From Gemmatirosa kalamazoonensis (GTDB lineage: Bacteria > Gemmatimonadota > Gemmatimonadetes > Gemmatimonadales > Gemmatimonadaceae): 64,000 bases of DNA. Positions within the stretch are counted from its first letter, which is position 1. Each line of letters begins with the position of its first letter. Location: contig NZ_CP007128.1 in the NCBI RefSeq assembly GCF_000522985.1, positions 4,324,220 to 4,388,219 of the forward strand, read 5' to 3'. The position numbers and the translations under genes are program-made. This document shows, one piece after another, positions 27,046 to 39,501 of the stretch. A model generated the notes under the pieces. It was given only the letters and a program-made list of their open reading frames with translations, did no database searches and was not told the DNA's origin.

Positions 27046-28241
27046 CCACGCCCTTCTTCCGCTCCATCCGGTGGGTGCTGCTCTGCGCCGGCGTGGCCTG
27101 CTCGCGGACCGATGCCGGGCCGAAGGACACCGGAGCCGCCACCGCTGCGACGACCGGCGCCGCCGCGACCACCGGCTCGACCGGCGAGACCGTGGCATCG
27201 CACCGCGGCGGGTTCACCCTCACGGCCGAGCAGCGCGCACGCCTGCACGTCGCCACCGTGCAGCCCACGTCGTACAACCGCGTCGTCCAGGCGACGGGCA
27301 CGGTCGCGTTCAACGGCGACCGCTCGACGCCGGTGCTCTCGCCGATCTCCGGGCCCGCGCTGCGGATCATGGTGAACCCCGGCGCCGTCGTCGGGCGGGG
27401 TGCGCCGCTCGCCACGGTGTCGTCGCCCGACTTCGCCACCGCGGTCGCGGACTTCCGCAAGGCGGAGAGCAACTACCGCAACCTGAAGCGCATCGCCGAC
27501 CTCGATCAGCAGCTCTGGAACAACGACGCCATCGCGCGGCGCGATCTCGAGCAGGCGCAGACCGACGCCGCGGCGGCCGCCGCCGACCGCGACGCGGCGA
27601 TCGAGCAGATAAAATCGCTCGGCGTCGGCGCCGATCAGATCGCGGCGCTCACCGCGGGCCACTCCGCCGGGCCGCTCGAGGCGATCATCCGCGCGCCGAT
27701 CGCCGGCACGGTCGTGGAGAAGCTGATCAGCCCCGGCCAGCTCCTGCAGGCGGGCAGCACGCAGTGCTTCACGATCGCCGACCTGTCGACGATGTGGGTG
27801 ATGGCGAGCGTGTTCGCCGGCGATCTCGGCACGGTGTCGGTCGGCGAGCCGGTCGACGTGTTCACCGACGCGTCGCCGCGGCCGATCGTCGGCAAGGTCG
27901 ACTACGTCGCGGCACTCGTCGATCCGGCGAGCAAGGCCGTCGCCGTCCGCGTGCTGGTGCCTAACGTCGGACGCGCGCTGCGGAAGGACATGTTCGTGCG
28001 CGTCGCGATCCACGCGTCGCGGCCGCAGACCGGCATCGTGATCCCGTCGTCCGCAGTGCTGCGCGACGAGAACAACCTGCCGTTCGTGTTCGTCGCGGCG
28101 AAAGACGGCTCGTTCAACCGACGACAGATCACGTTGGGCTCGCAGATCGGGGACGCGTACGAGGTGCCGTCCGGGCTCGCGGCGGGCGACGCGATCGTGA
28201 CGGACGGCGCGCTCTTCCTGCAGTTCGCGGAGAGCCAATGA
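27042..28241 (+). CDS. Periplasmic adaptor (membrane-fusion) subunit of an RND heavy-metal efflux pump
   Basis: A 399-residue CzcB/CusB-type adaptor. The N-terminal signal/lipoprotein region ([15 protein letters not shown]; a Cys lipobox-like VACS) is followed by an Ala/Thr-rich linker. The barrel-sandwich hybrid halves come next ([21 protein letters not shown] and [24 protein letters not shown]), flanking an alpha-hairpin. The beta-barrel and membrane-proximal domains end with [20 protein letters not shown]. No obvious CusB-type Met metal-binding cluster is seen. It is translationally coupled at both ends by ATGA overlaps. Confidence 0.92.
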   Translation: MTTPFFRSIRWVLLCAGVACSRTDAGPKDTGAATAATTGAAATTGSTGETVASHRGGFTLTAEQRARLHVATVQPTSYNRVVQATGTVAFNGDRSTPVLSPISGPALRIMVNPGAVVGRGAPLATVSSPDFATAVADFRKAESNYRNLKRIADLDQQLWNNDAIARRDLEQAQTDAAAAAADRDAAIEQIKSLGVGADQIAALTAGHSAGPLEAIIRAPIAGTVVEKLISPGQLLQAGSTQCFTIADLSTMWVMASVFAGDLGTVSVGEPVDVFTDASPRPIVGKVDYVAALVDPASKAVAVRVLVPNVGRALRKDMFVRVAIHASRPQTGIVIPSSAVLRDENNLPFVFVAAKDGSFNRRQITLGSQIGDAYEVPSGLAAGDAIVTDGALFLQFAESQ

Positions 28242-31200
28242 GCGAGCCGCGGACCCGCCCCCCGCGCGAGCCGCTGCCCACCGAGAGTGCCGAGGGACGA
28301 CGAGGGCCGATCCAGCGACTGGTCGAGGCATCGCTCGACCAGCGGCTGCTCGTCGCGCTGCTCGCCGTCGCGATCATCGGCGTGGGCATCTTCTCGCTCT
28401 ACCGGCTGCCCGTCGACGCGTACCCGGACGTCTCGCCGACCGGCGTCGAGCTCACCGCGCAGTGGCCCGGACATGCCGCCGAGGAGGTAGAGCGGCTCAT
28501 CACGGTGCCGCTCGAGACGGAGCTGAACGGGCTGCCCAACATCGAGGTCACGCGCTCGGTGTCGCTGTACGGGCTGTCGAACGTGCGCGTGACGTTCACC
28601 GACGGCACGGACCTCTACTTCGCGCGCCAGCAGGTGTTCGAGCGGCTGAGCGGCGTCGAGCTGCCGGACGGCGTCGCGCCCGAGATCGAGGCGCCGTTCT
28701 CGCCGTCGGGGCTCGTCTACCGCTACGTGCTCCGGAGCCCGGACCGCAGCGCGCGCGAGCTGCACGTGCTGCAGGACTGGGTGCTCGACAAGGCGTACCG
28801 CGCCGTCCCCGGCGTCGCCGACGTGTCGTCGTTGGGCGGCGAGACGATGCAGTACCAGGTGCAGATCGACCCGACGCGCCTCGCCGGCGCGGGGCTCGCC
28901 GTCGGCGACGTGGTCGACGCGCTGAACGCGAACAACGGCAACGCGGGCGGCGGCTTCTACTCGCAGGGCGGGCAGTTCTTCTACGTGCGCGGGCTCGGCC
29001 GCGTCGCGACGCTGGAGGACATCGGCAACATCGTGCTCACCGTGCGCAACGGCACGCCCGTGCTCGTGAAGGACGTCGGCACCGTGCAGATCGGCGCCGC
29101 GCCGCGCCTCGGCCAGTTCGGCTTCGACGCGCAGGACGACGCGGTCGAGGGCGTGATCCTCATGCGCACCGGCGAGCAGGCGCAGGTGGTGCTCAAGCGC
29201 GTGGAGGAGAAGACGCGCGAGCTGAACGAGCACGTGCTGCCGAAGGATGTGAAGGTGGTGCCGTACTACGACCGCGGCGATCTCGTGAGCCTGACGACGC
29301 GCACGGTGGCGGACAACCTCCTGCGCGGCATCCTGCTCGTCGTCGTGGTGCTGATCTTCTTCCTGTACGACGTGCGGTCGGGGCTCATCGTCGCGGCGAC
29401 GATCCCGCTGTCGCTGCTCGTCGCGTTCGTGTGCCTCGACCTGCGCCACATCCCGGCGAACCTGCTGTCGATCGGCGCCATCGACTTCGGCATCCTCGTC
29501 GACGGCGCGGTGGTGATGGTGGAGAACATCTACCGCCAGCTCGCGCGACGACACGGCACCGAGTACAGCATCCGCGACGTCATCCTCTCCGCCGCGTCGG
29601 AGGTGAACCGGCCGATCGTGTACGCGATCGCCGTCATCGTCGCGGCGTTCCTGCCGATCTACGCGCTGTCCGGCGCGTCCGGGAAGCTGTTCCGGCCGAT
29701 GGCCGACACGACGATCTTCGCGCTGCTCGGCGCGCTCGTGCTCACGCTCACCGTGGTACCCGTGCTCTGCGCGTGGGGACTCAAGGGCGGCGTGGTGGAA
29801 CGGCGGAACCGCCCGTTCGAGTGGCTCCGCGGCCATTACACGCGCGCGCTCGACTGGTGTCTGGCGCACGTGCGCGCGACGGTCGCGACGTCCATCGCGC
29901 TGTTCGTCGCATCGCTCGCCCTCGCCGCGCTGCTCGGCGGCGAGTTCATGCCGAAGCTCGACGAGGGCGCGCTGTGGGTGCGCGCGACGATGCCGTACAC
30001 GATCTCGTTCGAGGAGTCGTCGGGCATCGTGCCGCAGGTGCGGAAGATCCTGCGCAGCTTCCCCGAGGTCACCGTCGTCACGTCGGAGCACGGGCGCGAC
30101 GACGCGGGCACCGATCCGACGGGCTTCTTCAACGCGGAGTTCTACGTCGGCCTGAAGCCGTACCGCGAGTGGCACGGGCTCTATCGCACGAAGGACGAGC
30201 TGATCCTCGCGATCCAGAAGAAGCTCGCCGTCTATCCCGGCATCACGTTCAACTACACGCAGCCGGCCGAGGACGCCGTGGACGAGGCGCTCACCGGGTT
30301 GAAGGCGTCGCTCGACGTGAAGGTGTTCGGCACGGACCTCACGCTGCTCGAGCAGAAGGGGCGCGAGATCAAGGGCGTGATCGAGCGCGTGCGCGGGATC
30401 AACCACGTCACCCTCGTGCAGGAGCTCGGGCAGCCCAGCCTCACCGTCACGGCGAACCGCGAGAAGCTCTCGCGCTACGGGCTGAACGTCGCCGCGGTGA
30501 ACGGCCTGATCGAGGCCGCGGTCGGCGGCGTCTCCGCAACGGAGGTCGTCCAGGGGGAGCGCACGTTCGACCTCGTGGTGCGGTTGCAGCCGCAGTTCCG
30601 CGAGACGCCGGAGCAGATCGGCAACATCCTGATCGCCACGCCCGACGGACAGCAGATCCCGCTGCGCGAGGTGGCCGACATCTCGCTCGCGAACGGCGCG
30701 TCGTTCATCTACCGCCAGGACAACTCGCGCTACATCGGCGTCCAGTACTCGGTGGAGGGACGCGACCTGGCGAGCGCGGTGGCCGAGGCGCGCCGCGCGG
30801 TGGAGCGGCAGGTGAAGCTGCCCACGGGCTACGCGACGCGCTGGGGCGGCGAGTTCGAGGAGTACACCGCGTCGCGCGCGGAGATGAACGTGGTGCTGCC
30901 GATCACGGTGGTGCTGATCTTCGCGATCCTGTTCGTGCTGTACCACAACTTCAAGTTCCCGCTCATCACGGTCGGCGGCGTGATCCTTTCGGCGCCGCTC
31001 GGCGGGCTGCTCGCGCTCGCCCTCACCGGCACGCCGCTGTCGGTATCGGCGATGATCGGCTTCCTCGCCCTGTTCGGCGTCTCGGTGCAGACGGCAGTCG
31101 TCTACATCTCCTACGCGAACGAGCTGCGACTCGGCGGGTTCGGCATTGCCGACGCGACGCGGGCGGCGGCGCTGCTGCGGCTGCGGCCGATCATGATGAC

Positions 31201-31384
31201 GGCGCTGGTGGCCGCGCTCGGCCTGCTCCCGGCGGCGCTCTCGCACGGGGTGGGGTCGGACACTCAGCGGCCGTTCGCCATGGTGATCGTGGGCGGGCTG
31301 TTCTCCCGGCTCCTCATCAGCGTCTTCCTCATGCCGGTGCTGTATCTCGTGACGGCCCGCGAGGGGGACCATCTGGAAGTCTGA
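28238..31384 (+). CDS. czcA: CzcA-type RND heavy-metal efflux transporter
   Basis: A 1,048-residue inner-membrane proton/metal antiporter of the HME-RND family. TM1 is at [21 protein letters not shown], followed by the [34 protein letters not shown] hallmark (quoted here only to name the region: residues 50-90). In TM4 the motif [15 protein letters not shown] (about residues 410-424) is the divalent-cation (Zn/Co/Cd/Ni) type rather than the Cu/Ag type. Two large periplasmic loops and twelve predicted helices fit. Together with the preceding two genes it forms a complete CBA pump. Exact metal selectivity is inferred from the TM4 motif. Confidence 0.93.
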   Translation: MSEPRTRPPREPLPTESAEGRRGPIQRLVEASLDQRLLVALLAVAIIGVGIFSLYRLPVDAYPDVSPTGVELTAQWPGHAAEEVERLITVPLETELNGLPNIEVTRSVSLYGLSNVRVTFTDGTDLYFARQQVFERLSGVELPDGVAPEIEAPFSPSGLVYRYVLRSPDRSARELHVLQDWVLDKAYRAVPGVADVSSLGGETMQYQVQIDPTRLAGAGLAVGDVVDALNANNGNAGGGFYSQGGQFFYVRGLGRVATLEDIGNIVLTVRNGTPVLVKDVGTVQIGAAPRLGQFGFDAQDDAVEGVILMRTGEQAQVVLKRVEEKTRELNEHVLPKDVKVVPYYDRGDLVSLTTRTVADNLLRGILLVVVVLIFFLYDVRSGLIVAATIPLSLLVAFVCLDLRHIPANLLSIGAIDFGILVDGAVVMVENIYRQLARRHGTEYSIRDVILSAASEVNRPIVYAIAVIVAAFLPIYALSGASGKLFRPMADTTIFALLGALVLTLTVVPVLCAWGLKGGVVERRNRPFEWLRGHYTRALDWCLAHVRATVATSIALFVASLALAALLGGEFMPKLDEGALWVRATMPYTISFEESSGIVPQVRKILRSFPEVTVVTSEHGRDDAGTDPTGFFNAEFYVGLKPYREWHGLYRTKDELILAIQKKLAVYPGITFNYTQPAEDAVDEALTGLKASLDVKVFGTDLTLLEQKGREIKGVIERVRGINHVTLVQELGQPSLTVTANREKLSRYGLNVAAVNGLIEAAVGGVSATEVVQGERTFDLVVRLQPQFRETPEQIGNILIATPDGQQIPLREVADISLANGASFIYRQDNSRYIGVQYSVEGRDLASAVAEARRAVERQVKLPTGYATRWGGEFEEYTASRAEMNVVLPITVVLIFAILFVLYHNFKFPLITVGGVILSAPLGGLLALALTGTPLSVSAMIGFLALFGVSVQTAVVYISYANELRLGGFGIADATRAAALLRLRPIMMTALVAALGLLPAALSHGVGSDTQRPFAMVIVGGLFSRLLISVFLMPVLYLVTAREGDHLEV

Positions 31385-31393
31385 GACAGGGTG

Positions 31394-31511
31394 AGGCGGC
31401 GCTGGTACGGCGGCGCTGGACCTTCGGCGCTGGAACGGCGGCGCTGGTACCGCGCGGTATCAGCGCCGCCCCACGAGCGCCGTCCGACCAGCGCCGATTC
31501 ATCAGCGCCGA
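31394..31511. repeat. Hairpin of about 15-bp CGGCGCTGG units before the maeB locus
   Basis: Four direct copies of a GGCGGCGCTGGTAC-like unit (from 31394) meet at a GGTACCGCGCGGTATC centre (about 31446-31461). They are followed by four inverted copies (CAGCGCC) to 31511. The whole forms a long imperfect hairpin between the czcA stop and the original maeB start. There is no T-run. Confidence 0.85.
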
Positions 31512-31533
31512 AGCCGTCGTTAGTTTCTCGTCC

Positions 31534-31974
31534 ATGAAGAAGGACGCCCTCGAGTACCACGAACGCGGCCGGCCCGGCAAGATCGCCGTCGTCCCGACGA
31601 AGCCGCTCACGAACCAGCGCGACCTCGCCCTCGCCTACTCCCCCGGCGTGGCCGAGCCCTGCCTCGAGATCGAGCGCAATCCCGAGGACGCGTACCGCTA
31701 CACGGCGAAGGGAAACCTGGTCGCCGTGGTCTCCAACGGCACCGCCGTGCTCGGCCTCGGCAACATCGGGGCGCTGGCCGGCAAGCCGGTCATGGAGGGG
31801 AAGGCGAACCTGTTCAAGCAGTTCGCCGACCTCGACGTGTTCGACCTCGAGGTCGGGAGCGAGAGCCCGGACGACGTGGTCCGGTTCTGCCAGCTCCTCG
31901 AGCCGACGGTCGGCGGCATCAACCTCGAGGACATCCGCGCGCCGGATTGCTTCTACATCGAGGAGACGCTATAG
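31534..31974 (+). pseudogene. maeB: Displaced original 5' part of maeB, cut by the integrative element
   Basis: 146 codons of an NADP-malic enzyme ([19 protein letters not shown] to CFYIEETL) end abruptly at a TAG. That stop is not part of malic enzyme; it is supplied by the element end (bases from 31971). Codon choice is GC-rich, like the chromosome. The protein is about 92 % identical (my count, roughly a dozen differences) to the first 148 residues of the intact gene starting at 35503, and the host continuation of this fragment ([10 protein letters not shown]) now follows the second copy. It lacks the catalytic and NADP-binding parts and should be inactive. A terminator at 31992-32022 ends its transcript. 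Confidence 0.85.
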
Positions 31975-33712
31975 CATCTCCACACATAAAGGGGCCGCAA
32001 GCCAAGTGCTTGCGGCCCTTTTGCTTTCGGTACCAGGCCGGAATCTCACTCTCGGGCCGGCGACGCTGATGCAATTCGTTGGGGCTCACCGCGAGACATA
32101 CGAACGCGCGCTTCGCAGACGCCCACCGCTTCCCCGGCTGGTGGTCGATCTCGATCAGCACGTCCTCCACCCATAGGTCAAATAGCGCCTGCCGGTCGTT
32201 GGTGCTGACTTCGTCCCACTCGGCGGCGATGCGCGCTGACTCGTCAATCGTGCGCCCCACTGCGTCTGTTGCACCTTCGACCGTGGTCTGCCGAGTGATG
32301 GCCGCCTGCAACTCGAACCGCAGCCGCTCCAGCTTCGCGCGAACGCCGCCGGCGTCCGCGATCAGGTCTTTCCGGAGGTCGGCATCCCGCGTAGCACGAA
32401 GTGCCTCGCGGAGGTTGTCGTACTCGGCGGCGAGGCGCGCTTCCTCGGACTGAAGCGCCATTACTGCCGAACGCTCCGCCGATGCAGAGGCGACTCGCGT
32501 ACGGTGCGCACTCAGCACCGCGACTCTCGCCTCGGCGCTGCATCGAAATGCGACGATCGCGTCACGGATCAACCGCTCCAATTGTTCCGCATCGACGGTA
32601 AAGCTGCGGCAGCCGCCAGCTTCCGCGCGGTGTAGCGCGGCCCCGCGCAAGTACGGTTCCTTGGCTTGGTAGTGGACGTAGTACCGCCGCCCGCCCAACG
32701 TCGTGCCCTTGTATCCGGAGCCGCACTTCGCACAGCGCAGCAGCTGGAGCACGAACCGGCTCCCGTTTCGGCGACCGACGCGGCTCGACTCAGGACGTTG
32801 GCGCCGCGCCAGTTCGGCGTTCACCTGTAGAAACAGATCCACATCCACGACTGGTGCCCATCGCGCCTGCGTCGCTATCAACTCGCCGCTCAGACGGTAG
32901 CGCAACTCGCCGATTAACGCACGGTTGGTGTACATCTTCTGGACGGTGGTGTACGTCCAGTGGGTGCCCTCCCCTTTCCGCTTCGGATAGCTGTTCGGCA
33001 CGTTTTCCGAGAAGTAGCGCACGACGTCCATTACCGTGCGACCCGCGAGGAGCATTTCCGCGCCGTGGTTCCAGTGCTCGACCTTGGCCGGATCGGCTTC
33101 GAGCACCGTCCGCTCGGTCGCCTTCACGCCGTCGGCGAGCGGCCGCCCAGTGATGGCCTCAACGCGACGCGCAGGGAACGGCGGCGGCCCGCCGAGCCAG
33201 TACCCGCTCTGACCCCAGTGCGCCTTCCCGCGCTTGACGCTTGCGGACAGCTTCACGAGGTAGTCGGACGCCTGCGCGAAGGCGAGAGTGTCCATCACAG
33301 CGTCCATAACCGCGTTGCCGGTCGGCGGTCGATTGATGAACACGATCTGCCAGCCTAACCGCGCGAACCTGATCTGCATCTCCTGTGAGGCGTGGAGATC
33401 CACTTGGCCATTCTTGAGCGCGCGGGAGAATCGCGACTCGTCATAAATGAAAAGCCGCCCGGGCGCATCGGGCGGCTGCGGGTACTTCTCGGCGACCTCA
33501 CGAAGGAAGCCGATTATGCCGGGTCGAGTATCGAAGCTGCTGCCCGTCCCGCTGTCCTGCCACCAGGCGCGCACGGAAGTGCCAGGGAAGTACTCCGGGA
33601 TGTCGTGGAGCGCGAGGATCGCAGCACGCTGCTGCTCGTGCGATGCGACCTGCTTGCTGTCCTCAACGCTCGACTTACGCGTGTACAACGCGACAGGGAG
33701 TGGTGGTAGCAT
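31919..33712 (-). CDS. Large serine recombinase (integrase of the element)
   Basis: A 597-residue large serine recombinase. The resolvase-type N-domain starts VALYTRKSS, in which Ser14 of Y-x-R-x-S is the expected nucleophile, and continues with VASHEQQ and [10 protein letters not shown]. The recombinase domain ([11 protein letters not shown] ... [12 protein letters not shown]) and a zinc-ribbon region ([12 protein letters not shown] ... GGCRSF) follow, then a coiled coil (about 400-490). ATG 33712 was chosen because it places the catalytic motif 10 residues in; the frame is open further upstream. The reading frame runs through the terminator and the attachment core and stops inside host maeB DNA, so the last roughly 20 residues depend on the integration state. 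It is divergent from the cargo genes. Confidence 0.88.
   Translation of the reverse strand: MLPPLPVALYTRKSSVEDSKQVASHEQQRAAILALHDIPEYFPGTSVRAWWQDSGTGSSFDTRPGIIGFLREVAEKYPQPPDAPGRLFIYDESRFSRALKNGQVDLHASQEMQIRFARLGWQIVFINRPPTGNAVMDAVMDTLAFAQASDYLVKLSASVKRGKAHWGQSGYWLGGPPPFPARRVEAITGRPLADGVKATERTVLEADPAKVEHWNHGAEMLLAGRTVMDVVRYFSENVPNSYPKRKGEGTHWTYTTVQKMYTNRALIGELRYRLSGELIATQARWAPVVDVDLFLQVNAELARRQRPESSRVGRRNGSRFVLQLLRCAKCGSGYKGTTLGGRRYYVHYQAKEPYLRGAALHRAEAGGCRSFTVDAEQLERLIRDAIVAFRCSAEARVAVLSAHRTRVASASAERSAVMALQSEEARLAAEYDNLREALRATRDADLRKDLIADAGGVRAKLERLRFELQAAITRQTTVEGATDAVGRTIDESARIAAEWDEVSTNDRQALFDLWVEDVLIEIDHQPGKRWASAKRAFVCLAVSPNELHQRRRPESEIPAWYRKQKGRKHLACGPFMCGDAIASPRCRSNPARGCPRG
31960..31981. 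other. attL: core repeat plus 20-bp near-palindrome
   Basis: The core GAGGAGACGCT (31960-31970) is followed by element DNA. Bases 31962-31981 (GGAGACGCTATAGCATCTCC) form a 20-bp palindrome with a single mismatched pair, as expected for a recombinase dimer site. Its TAG (31972-31974) terminates the truncated maeB frame. Confidence 0.65.
31992..32022 (+). terminator. Rho-independent terminator just inside the left end of the element
   Basis: A 10-bp stem GGGCCGCAAG (31992-32001) pairs with 32009-32018, with a 7-nt loop, followed by TTTT. It is one of the few classical terminators in the window. On the plus strand it would stop transcripts from the broken maeB fragment; the recombinase frame runs antisense through it. 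Confidence 0.85.
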
Positions 33713-33927
33713 GGCCGTTTGGAATGTAGGGAAGACTCGCGGGCGCCTGGTCGGTGACCGGACGCCCGCCTCTGAATTGCGACAAAGCCACATAAGTGAC
33801 TGTTCTACGGCAACTTGCACAGCGCGCAGGTCGTTGCAACATCAGCGGACTGGACCGCTACGTAACAGCCCAGCATCTTTCAACAGTCTGCCAAGCTCAC
33901 GCGACCGCTTCCCCTTCCATCTCCACG
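33713..33927. other. Divergent intergenic region of the element
   Basis: 215 bp between the recombinase start (33712) and the first cargo gene. A short hairpin (GCGGGCG at 33739-33745 pairing with 33763-33769) lies near the recombinase start. The rest is mixed-composition DNA with TTGCGA at about 33777. Promoters for both directions should lie here, but I could not place them confidently. A longer in-frame start for the cargo gene at 33796 (GTG) is possible. Confidence 0.4.
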
Positions 33928-34545
33928 ATGAGCACACCTGTCCGCATCCAGATCGATCTTCGAAACGGGTCGGTGAACGTTGAGGCGCCCGTCGAGGCAA
34001 TCGACACGATTTTCGATCGGTTGGACAGCTTCCTTCCACGCCTCGTTGCCGCGCATGATGACTCCGAGGAGGAGGATGCGGACGACCTGGGCGCACCGGA
34101 ATCAGAGAGCGACACGCCGCCTGTGCAGGCCGGAACAGGTACCGCTTCTAGCGCCAGCAACCTTGCGAGCAAGGGCGGAACGACAAGAAAGCGGGGCGCG
34201 GCAAAGCCCGAGACATTCAAGTCTGTCAACCTCGGGCTCGACGACGCGCAACGGAAGGCGTTCAAGGAGTTCTTCTCCGCCAAGCAGCCGAAGGGACAGA
34301 GTCAAGAGGTACTGGTCGTCGCAGCATGGCTCACCCAGCAAGCGAACCTGACGAGCCTCTCCAAAGACCAAGTCTTCACGGCTCTGCGGACGGTCGGGGC
34401 GCGCGTTCCGACGCGGCTGAGTTCCGTCATGTCGAACTTGGTGCTCAAGGGCGTGATGGTACGTGACGACAAGAACTTCGTGTTGCACCACACCGGTGAG
34501 GACTTCGTAACGCACGAACTGCCGAAGCCGGCGGAGACGAAGTAG
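33928..34545 (+). CDS. Cargo gene 1: winged-helix-like protein of unknown function
   Basis: A 205-residue protein starting ATG at 33928. Residues 1-42 are a short ordered region (VRIQIDLRNGSVNVEAPVEA, then IDTIFDRLDSFLPRL). Residues 44-95 are acidic and then low-complexity Ser/Thr/Lys-rich, probably a flexible linker. Residues about 100-195 form a helical/winged-helix-like domain (DAQRKAFKEFFSAK; SQEVLVVAAWLTQQ; LSSVMSNLVLKGVMVRD). This last domain resembles the N-terminal domain of the following gene. The two genes are 10 bp apart. No enzymatic motif is seen. It could be the partner or antitoxin-like subunit of the HEPN protein. No clear ribosome-binding site is visible, so the GTG at 33796 is an alternative start. 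Confidence 0.62.
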   Translation: MSTPVRIQIDLRNGSVNVEAPVEAIDTIFDRLDSFLPRLVAAHDDSEEEDADDLGAPESESDTPPVQAGTGTASSASNLASKGGTTRKRGAAKPETFKSVNLGLDDAQRKAFKEFFSAKQPKGQSQEVLVVAAWLTQQANLTSLSKDQVFTALRTVGARVPTRLSSVMSNLVLKGVMVRDDKNFVLHHTGEDFVTHELPKPAETK

Positions 34546-34555
34546 CTAGCGGCCG

Positions 34556-35347
34556 ATGGATCTCCTCGAACGGTTTTGCCAAGACCTCGGTCTCCAGTCC
34601 CTGAGCAAGACAGATCAGGCGATCGCGCTCCTGTGGTTCCACGCGCGATCGACGGGAAGTACCGACGGAAGTCTCGCAGACATCGACGCTCTATTCGGCG
34701 CGGCGGGGCTCCCGCGTCCAAACACATCGCGCTTGCGAGAGGCGTTTCGAAAGAGCCGCGACGTATACAAGGGCTCCGCTGAAGGCCAATATCGCGTCAG
34801 CCGCACAAGAGCAGCGGCGCTGGACGAGCAGTTGGGCCACCTGTTTCGGACGACGCCCGATCAGAAAGTGACGGACCGAGCCGGAGTCCGGCAGGCACCG
34901 TTACTTCTCGAAGCCGACGTCGACGCCGCTCAGCAAATGGCGGAGCTATACATCATCCTCCACTGTTACGAAAACTCGGCACGCCGGCTGATTGAGACTG
35001 TGCTTAGCACGTCGTTAGGCGCTACGTGGTGGGAGAAAGCCGCGAATACGGGAATGAAGGCGAAGTACCAGGACCGCAGGCAGAAGGAACAGCGGCAAAA
35101 GTGGATCACGCCGCGCGGGGGTTCCCCGCTGTACTACATCGACTGGGGCGATCTGGTCGCTCTCATTCGTAAGCATGAGAACGAGTTCTTGCCGTTCATC
35201 AGTGACATCAAGTTTGTGGAACTGAGGCTTGAGGAGTTAGAGCGGCTCCGCAACATCGTTGCTCACCACGGCGTGCTGCCCGCCGAGGACGATTTCCAAA
35301 GGGTCATTCTCTCGTTCCGCGATTGGTGTCGACAGGTCAACCCGTAG
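34556..35347 (+). CDS. Cargo gene 2: winged-helix plus HEPN-type (Swt1-like) protein, putative RNase/defence effector
   Basis: A 263-residue protein, ATG 34556. Residues 15-95 resemble a winged helix (DQAIALLWFHARSTGSTDG ... LREAFRKSRDVY ... QYRVSRTRAAAL). Residues about 120-262 look like a HEPN domain of the Swt1 kind: a long first helix AELYIILHCYENSARRLIE, WWEKAANTGMKAKYQDR, and then LERLRNIVAHHGVL with the R-x4-H motif (Arg232, His237) that forms the active site of HEPN RNases. HEPN proteins are common toxins and anti-phage effectors, and the location inside a mobile element supports that idea. Activity and target RNA are inference. Confidence 0.68.
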   Translation: MDLLERFCQDLGLQSLSKTDQAIALLWFHARSTGSTDGSLADIDALFGAAGLPRPNTSRLREAFRKSRDVYKGSAEGQYRVSRTRAAALDEQLGHLFRTTPDQKVTDRAGVRQAPLLLEADVDAAQQMAELYIILHCYENSARRLIETVLSTSLGATWWEKAANTGMKAKYQDRRQKEQRQKWITPRGGSPLYYIDWGDLVALIRKHENEFLPFISDIKFVELRLEELERLRNIVAHHGVLPAEDDFQRVILSFRDWCRQVNP

Positions 35348-35502
35348 CGCGGGTGGGCCGGTCGAGCTGTACGCCGTGCCCTCCCGGCGCTCGACACGAG
35401 CACCGGCTACGAAGGACTCGGCGGACTCATGCGTGCGCCTGCGGCGCAGGACCACACGAGGCTTGGTCGCATGTCCATGCTCCGCATTAGGTTTCGGCCT
35501 CT
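35348..35502 (+). promoter_or_regulatory. Element-borne promoter region for the restored maeB
   Basis: 155 bp between the HEPN gene and the intact maeB start. A weak pair TTGGTC (35463-35468) and CATTAG (35485-35490), with 16-bp spacing, lies 12 bp before the ATG. The TTAG-GTTTC stretch resembles TTAG-TTTC upstream of the displaced host copy (31520-31527), suggesting the promoter core is ancestral to both copies. There is no operator or riboswitch I can name. Confidence 0.45.
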
Positions 35503-37818
<2,316 letters not shown>

Positions 37819-37833
37819 CTCGCACTCTCCGTC

Positions 37834-39462
37834 ATGGCCACGCTCACCCAGCCACACCGCGACGCGTCCGACGACGCCGTCAACGCGTCGAGGTCGCTCG
37901 CCGCGCTCGGCATCACGCCCGCCGGCGCGGTGCACTGGAACCTCGTCGCGCCGCAGCTCGTGCAGGCCGCCGTGCGGCGCGGCGAGGGCGAGCTCGCGGA
38001 CATGGGCCCGTTCGTGGGCGTGACGTCGCCCCACACCGGCCGCTCGCCGAATGACAAATTCGTGGTGCGCGAGCCGTCGAGCGAGGCGGACGTAGATTGG
38101 GGCAAGGTGAACCAGCCGCTCGACGAGGCGCACTTCGACGCGCTGCTCGCCGACGTGCAACGCTACCTGAGCGATCTGCCCGAGCTATTCGTGCAGGACC
38201 TGTACTGTGGCGCCGACCCCGCGCACCAGCTCAAGGTGCGCTACGTGCTGCCCAACGCGTGGCACGCGCAGTTCGTGCGGAACATGTTCATCCGCCCGGA
38301 CGACGCGCAGTTGCACGGGTTCGAGGCGAACTTCACGGTGCTGCACGCGCCGGAGTTCCACGCCGACCCCGCGAAGCACGGCACGCGCACCGGCACGTTC
38401 ATCGTCGTGCACATCGGCAAGCGCATGATCCTCATCGGCGGCACGCGCTACGCCGGTGAGCTGAAGAAGTCGATGTTCACGATCATGAACTACCTCATGC
38501 CGAAGCAGGGCGTGCTCTCGATGCATTGCTCGGCCAACGTCGGCGAGTCGGGCGACACGGCGCTCTTCTTCGGTCTCTCCGGCACCGGCAAGACGACGCT
38601 CTCCGCCGACCCGCATCGCGCGCTCATCGGCGACGACGAGCACGGATGGGCCGAGCACGGCGTCTTCAACTACGAGGGCGGCTGCTACGCGAAGGTGATC
38701 CACCTCTCCCCCGAGGGAGAGCCCGACATCTACGCCACGACGCAGATGTTCGGCACGGTGCTCGAGAACGTGGTGCTCGACGAGAAGAAGCGCGTGAGGT
38801 TCGACGACCAGTCGATCACCGAGAACACGCGCGCGAGCTACCCGATCCACTACATCCGCAACCACGTCCCGAGCGGGCGCGCCGGGCACCCGAAGCACGT
38901 CGTGTTCCTCACGGCGGACGCGTTCGGCGTGCTGCCGCCGATCGCGAAGCTCACGCCCGAGCAGGCGATGTACTACTTCCTCTCGGGCTACACGGCGAAG
39001 GTCGCCGGCACGGAGCGCGGCGTGACGGAGCCGCAGGCGACGTTCAGCGCCTGCTTCGGCGCCGTGTTCCTCGTCTGGCATCCCACGAAGTACGCCGAGA
39101 TGCTCGGCGAGAAGCTGCGCGAGCACGGCTCGCAGGTGTGGCTCGTGAACACCGGCTGGAGCGGCGGCGCGTACGGCGTGGGCAAGCGGATGAAGCTCGC
39201 GTACACGCGCGCCATGGTACGCGCGGCGATCGCGGGCCAGCTCGATGGTGCGCCGACCGAGACCGATCCGGTGTTCGGGCTCGCCGTGCCGACGGCCGTA
39301 CCGGGCGTGCCGGCCGAGGTGCTGCGCGCGCGCGACACGTGGGCCGACGCCGCGGCGTACGACGCGCAGGCGCGCAAGCTCGCCGAGATGTTCGCGAAGA
39401 ACATCGCGAAGTTCGGCGACGCCGTGCCGCAGAGCATCCGCGACGCCGGCCCGCGAGGTTGA
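37834..39462 (+). CDS. pckA: Phosphoenolpyruvate carboxykinase (ATP)
   Basis: A 542-residue enzyme converting oxaloacetate and ATP to phosphoenolpyruvate, the first committed step of gluconeogenesis. The oxaloacetate loop region [30 protein letters not shown], the kinase-1a P-loop [15 protein letters not shown] (about residues 246-260) and the kinase-2 IGDDEHGW are present, followed by [11 protein letters not shown]. Length matches the ATP-dependent family (about 530-540), not the larger GTP type. It starts 15 bp after maeB, so a maeB-pckA operon controlling the malate/oxaloacetate/pyruvate node is likely. Confidence 0.97.
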   Translation: MATLTQPHRDASDDAVNASRSLAALGITPAGAVHWNLVAPQLVQAAVRRGEGELADMGPFVGVTSPHTGRSPNDKFVVREPSSEADVDWGKVNQPLDEAHFDALLADVQRYLSDLPELFVQDLYCGADPAHQLKVRYVLPNAWHAQFVRNMFIRPDDAQLHGFEANFTVLHAPEFHADPAKHGTRTGTFIVVHIGKRMILIGGTRYAGELKKSMFTIMNYLMPKQGVLSMHCSANVGESGDTALFFGLSGTGKTTLSADPHRALIGDDEHGWAEHGVFNYEGGCYAKVIHLSPEGEPDIYATTQMFGTVLENVVLDEKKRVRFDDQSITENTRASYPIHYIRNHVPSGRAGHPKHVVFLTADAFGVLPPIAKLTPEQAMYYFLSGYTAKVAGTERGVTEPQATFSACFGAVFLVWHPTKYAEMLGEKLREHGSQVWLVNTGWSGGAYGVGKRMKLAYTRAMVRAAIAGQLDGAPTETDPVFGLAVPTAVPGVPAEVLRARDTWADAAAYDAQARKLAEMFAKNIAKFGDAVPQSIRDAGPRG

Positions 39463-39501
39463 CCACTCGGGACCCCGGTCCCGATCCCCAGCACGACGCC
39501 G

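Noticed and set aside
33796-33927. An extra 44-codon N-terminus for the first cargo gene (GTG at 33796)
   Set aside because: The segment has no recognisable fold or ribosome-binding site and a start at 33928 gives a cleaner protein; kept only as an alternative.
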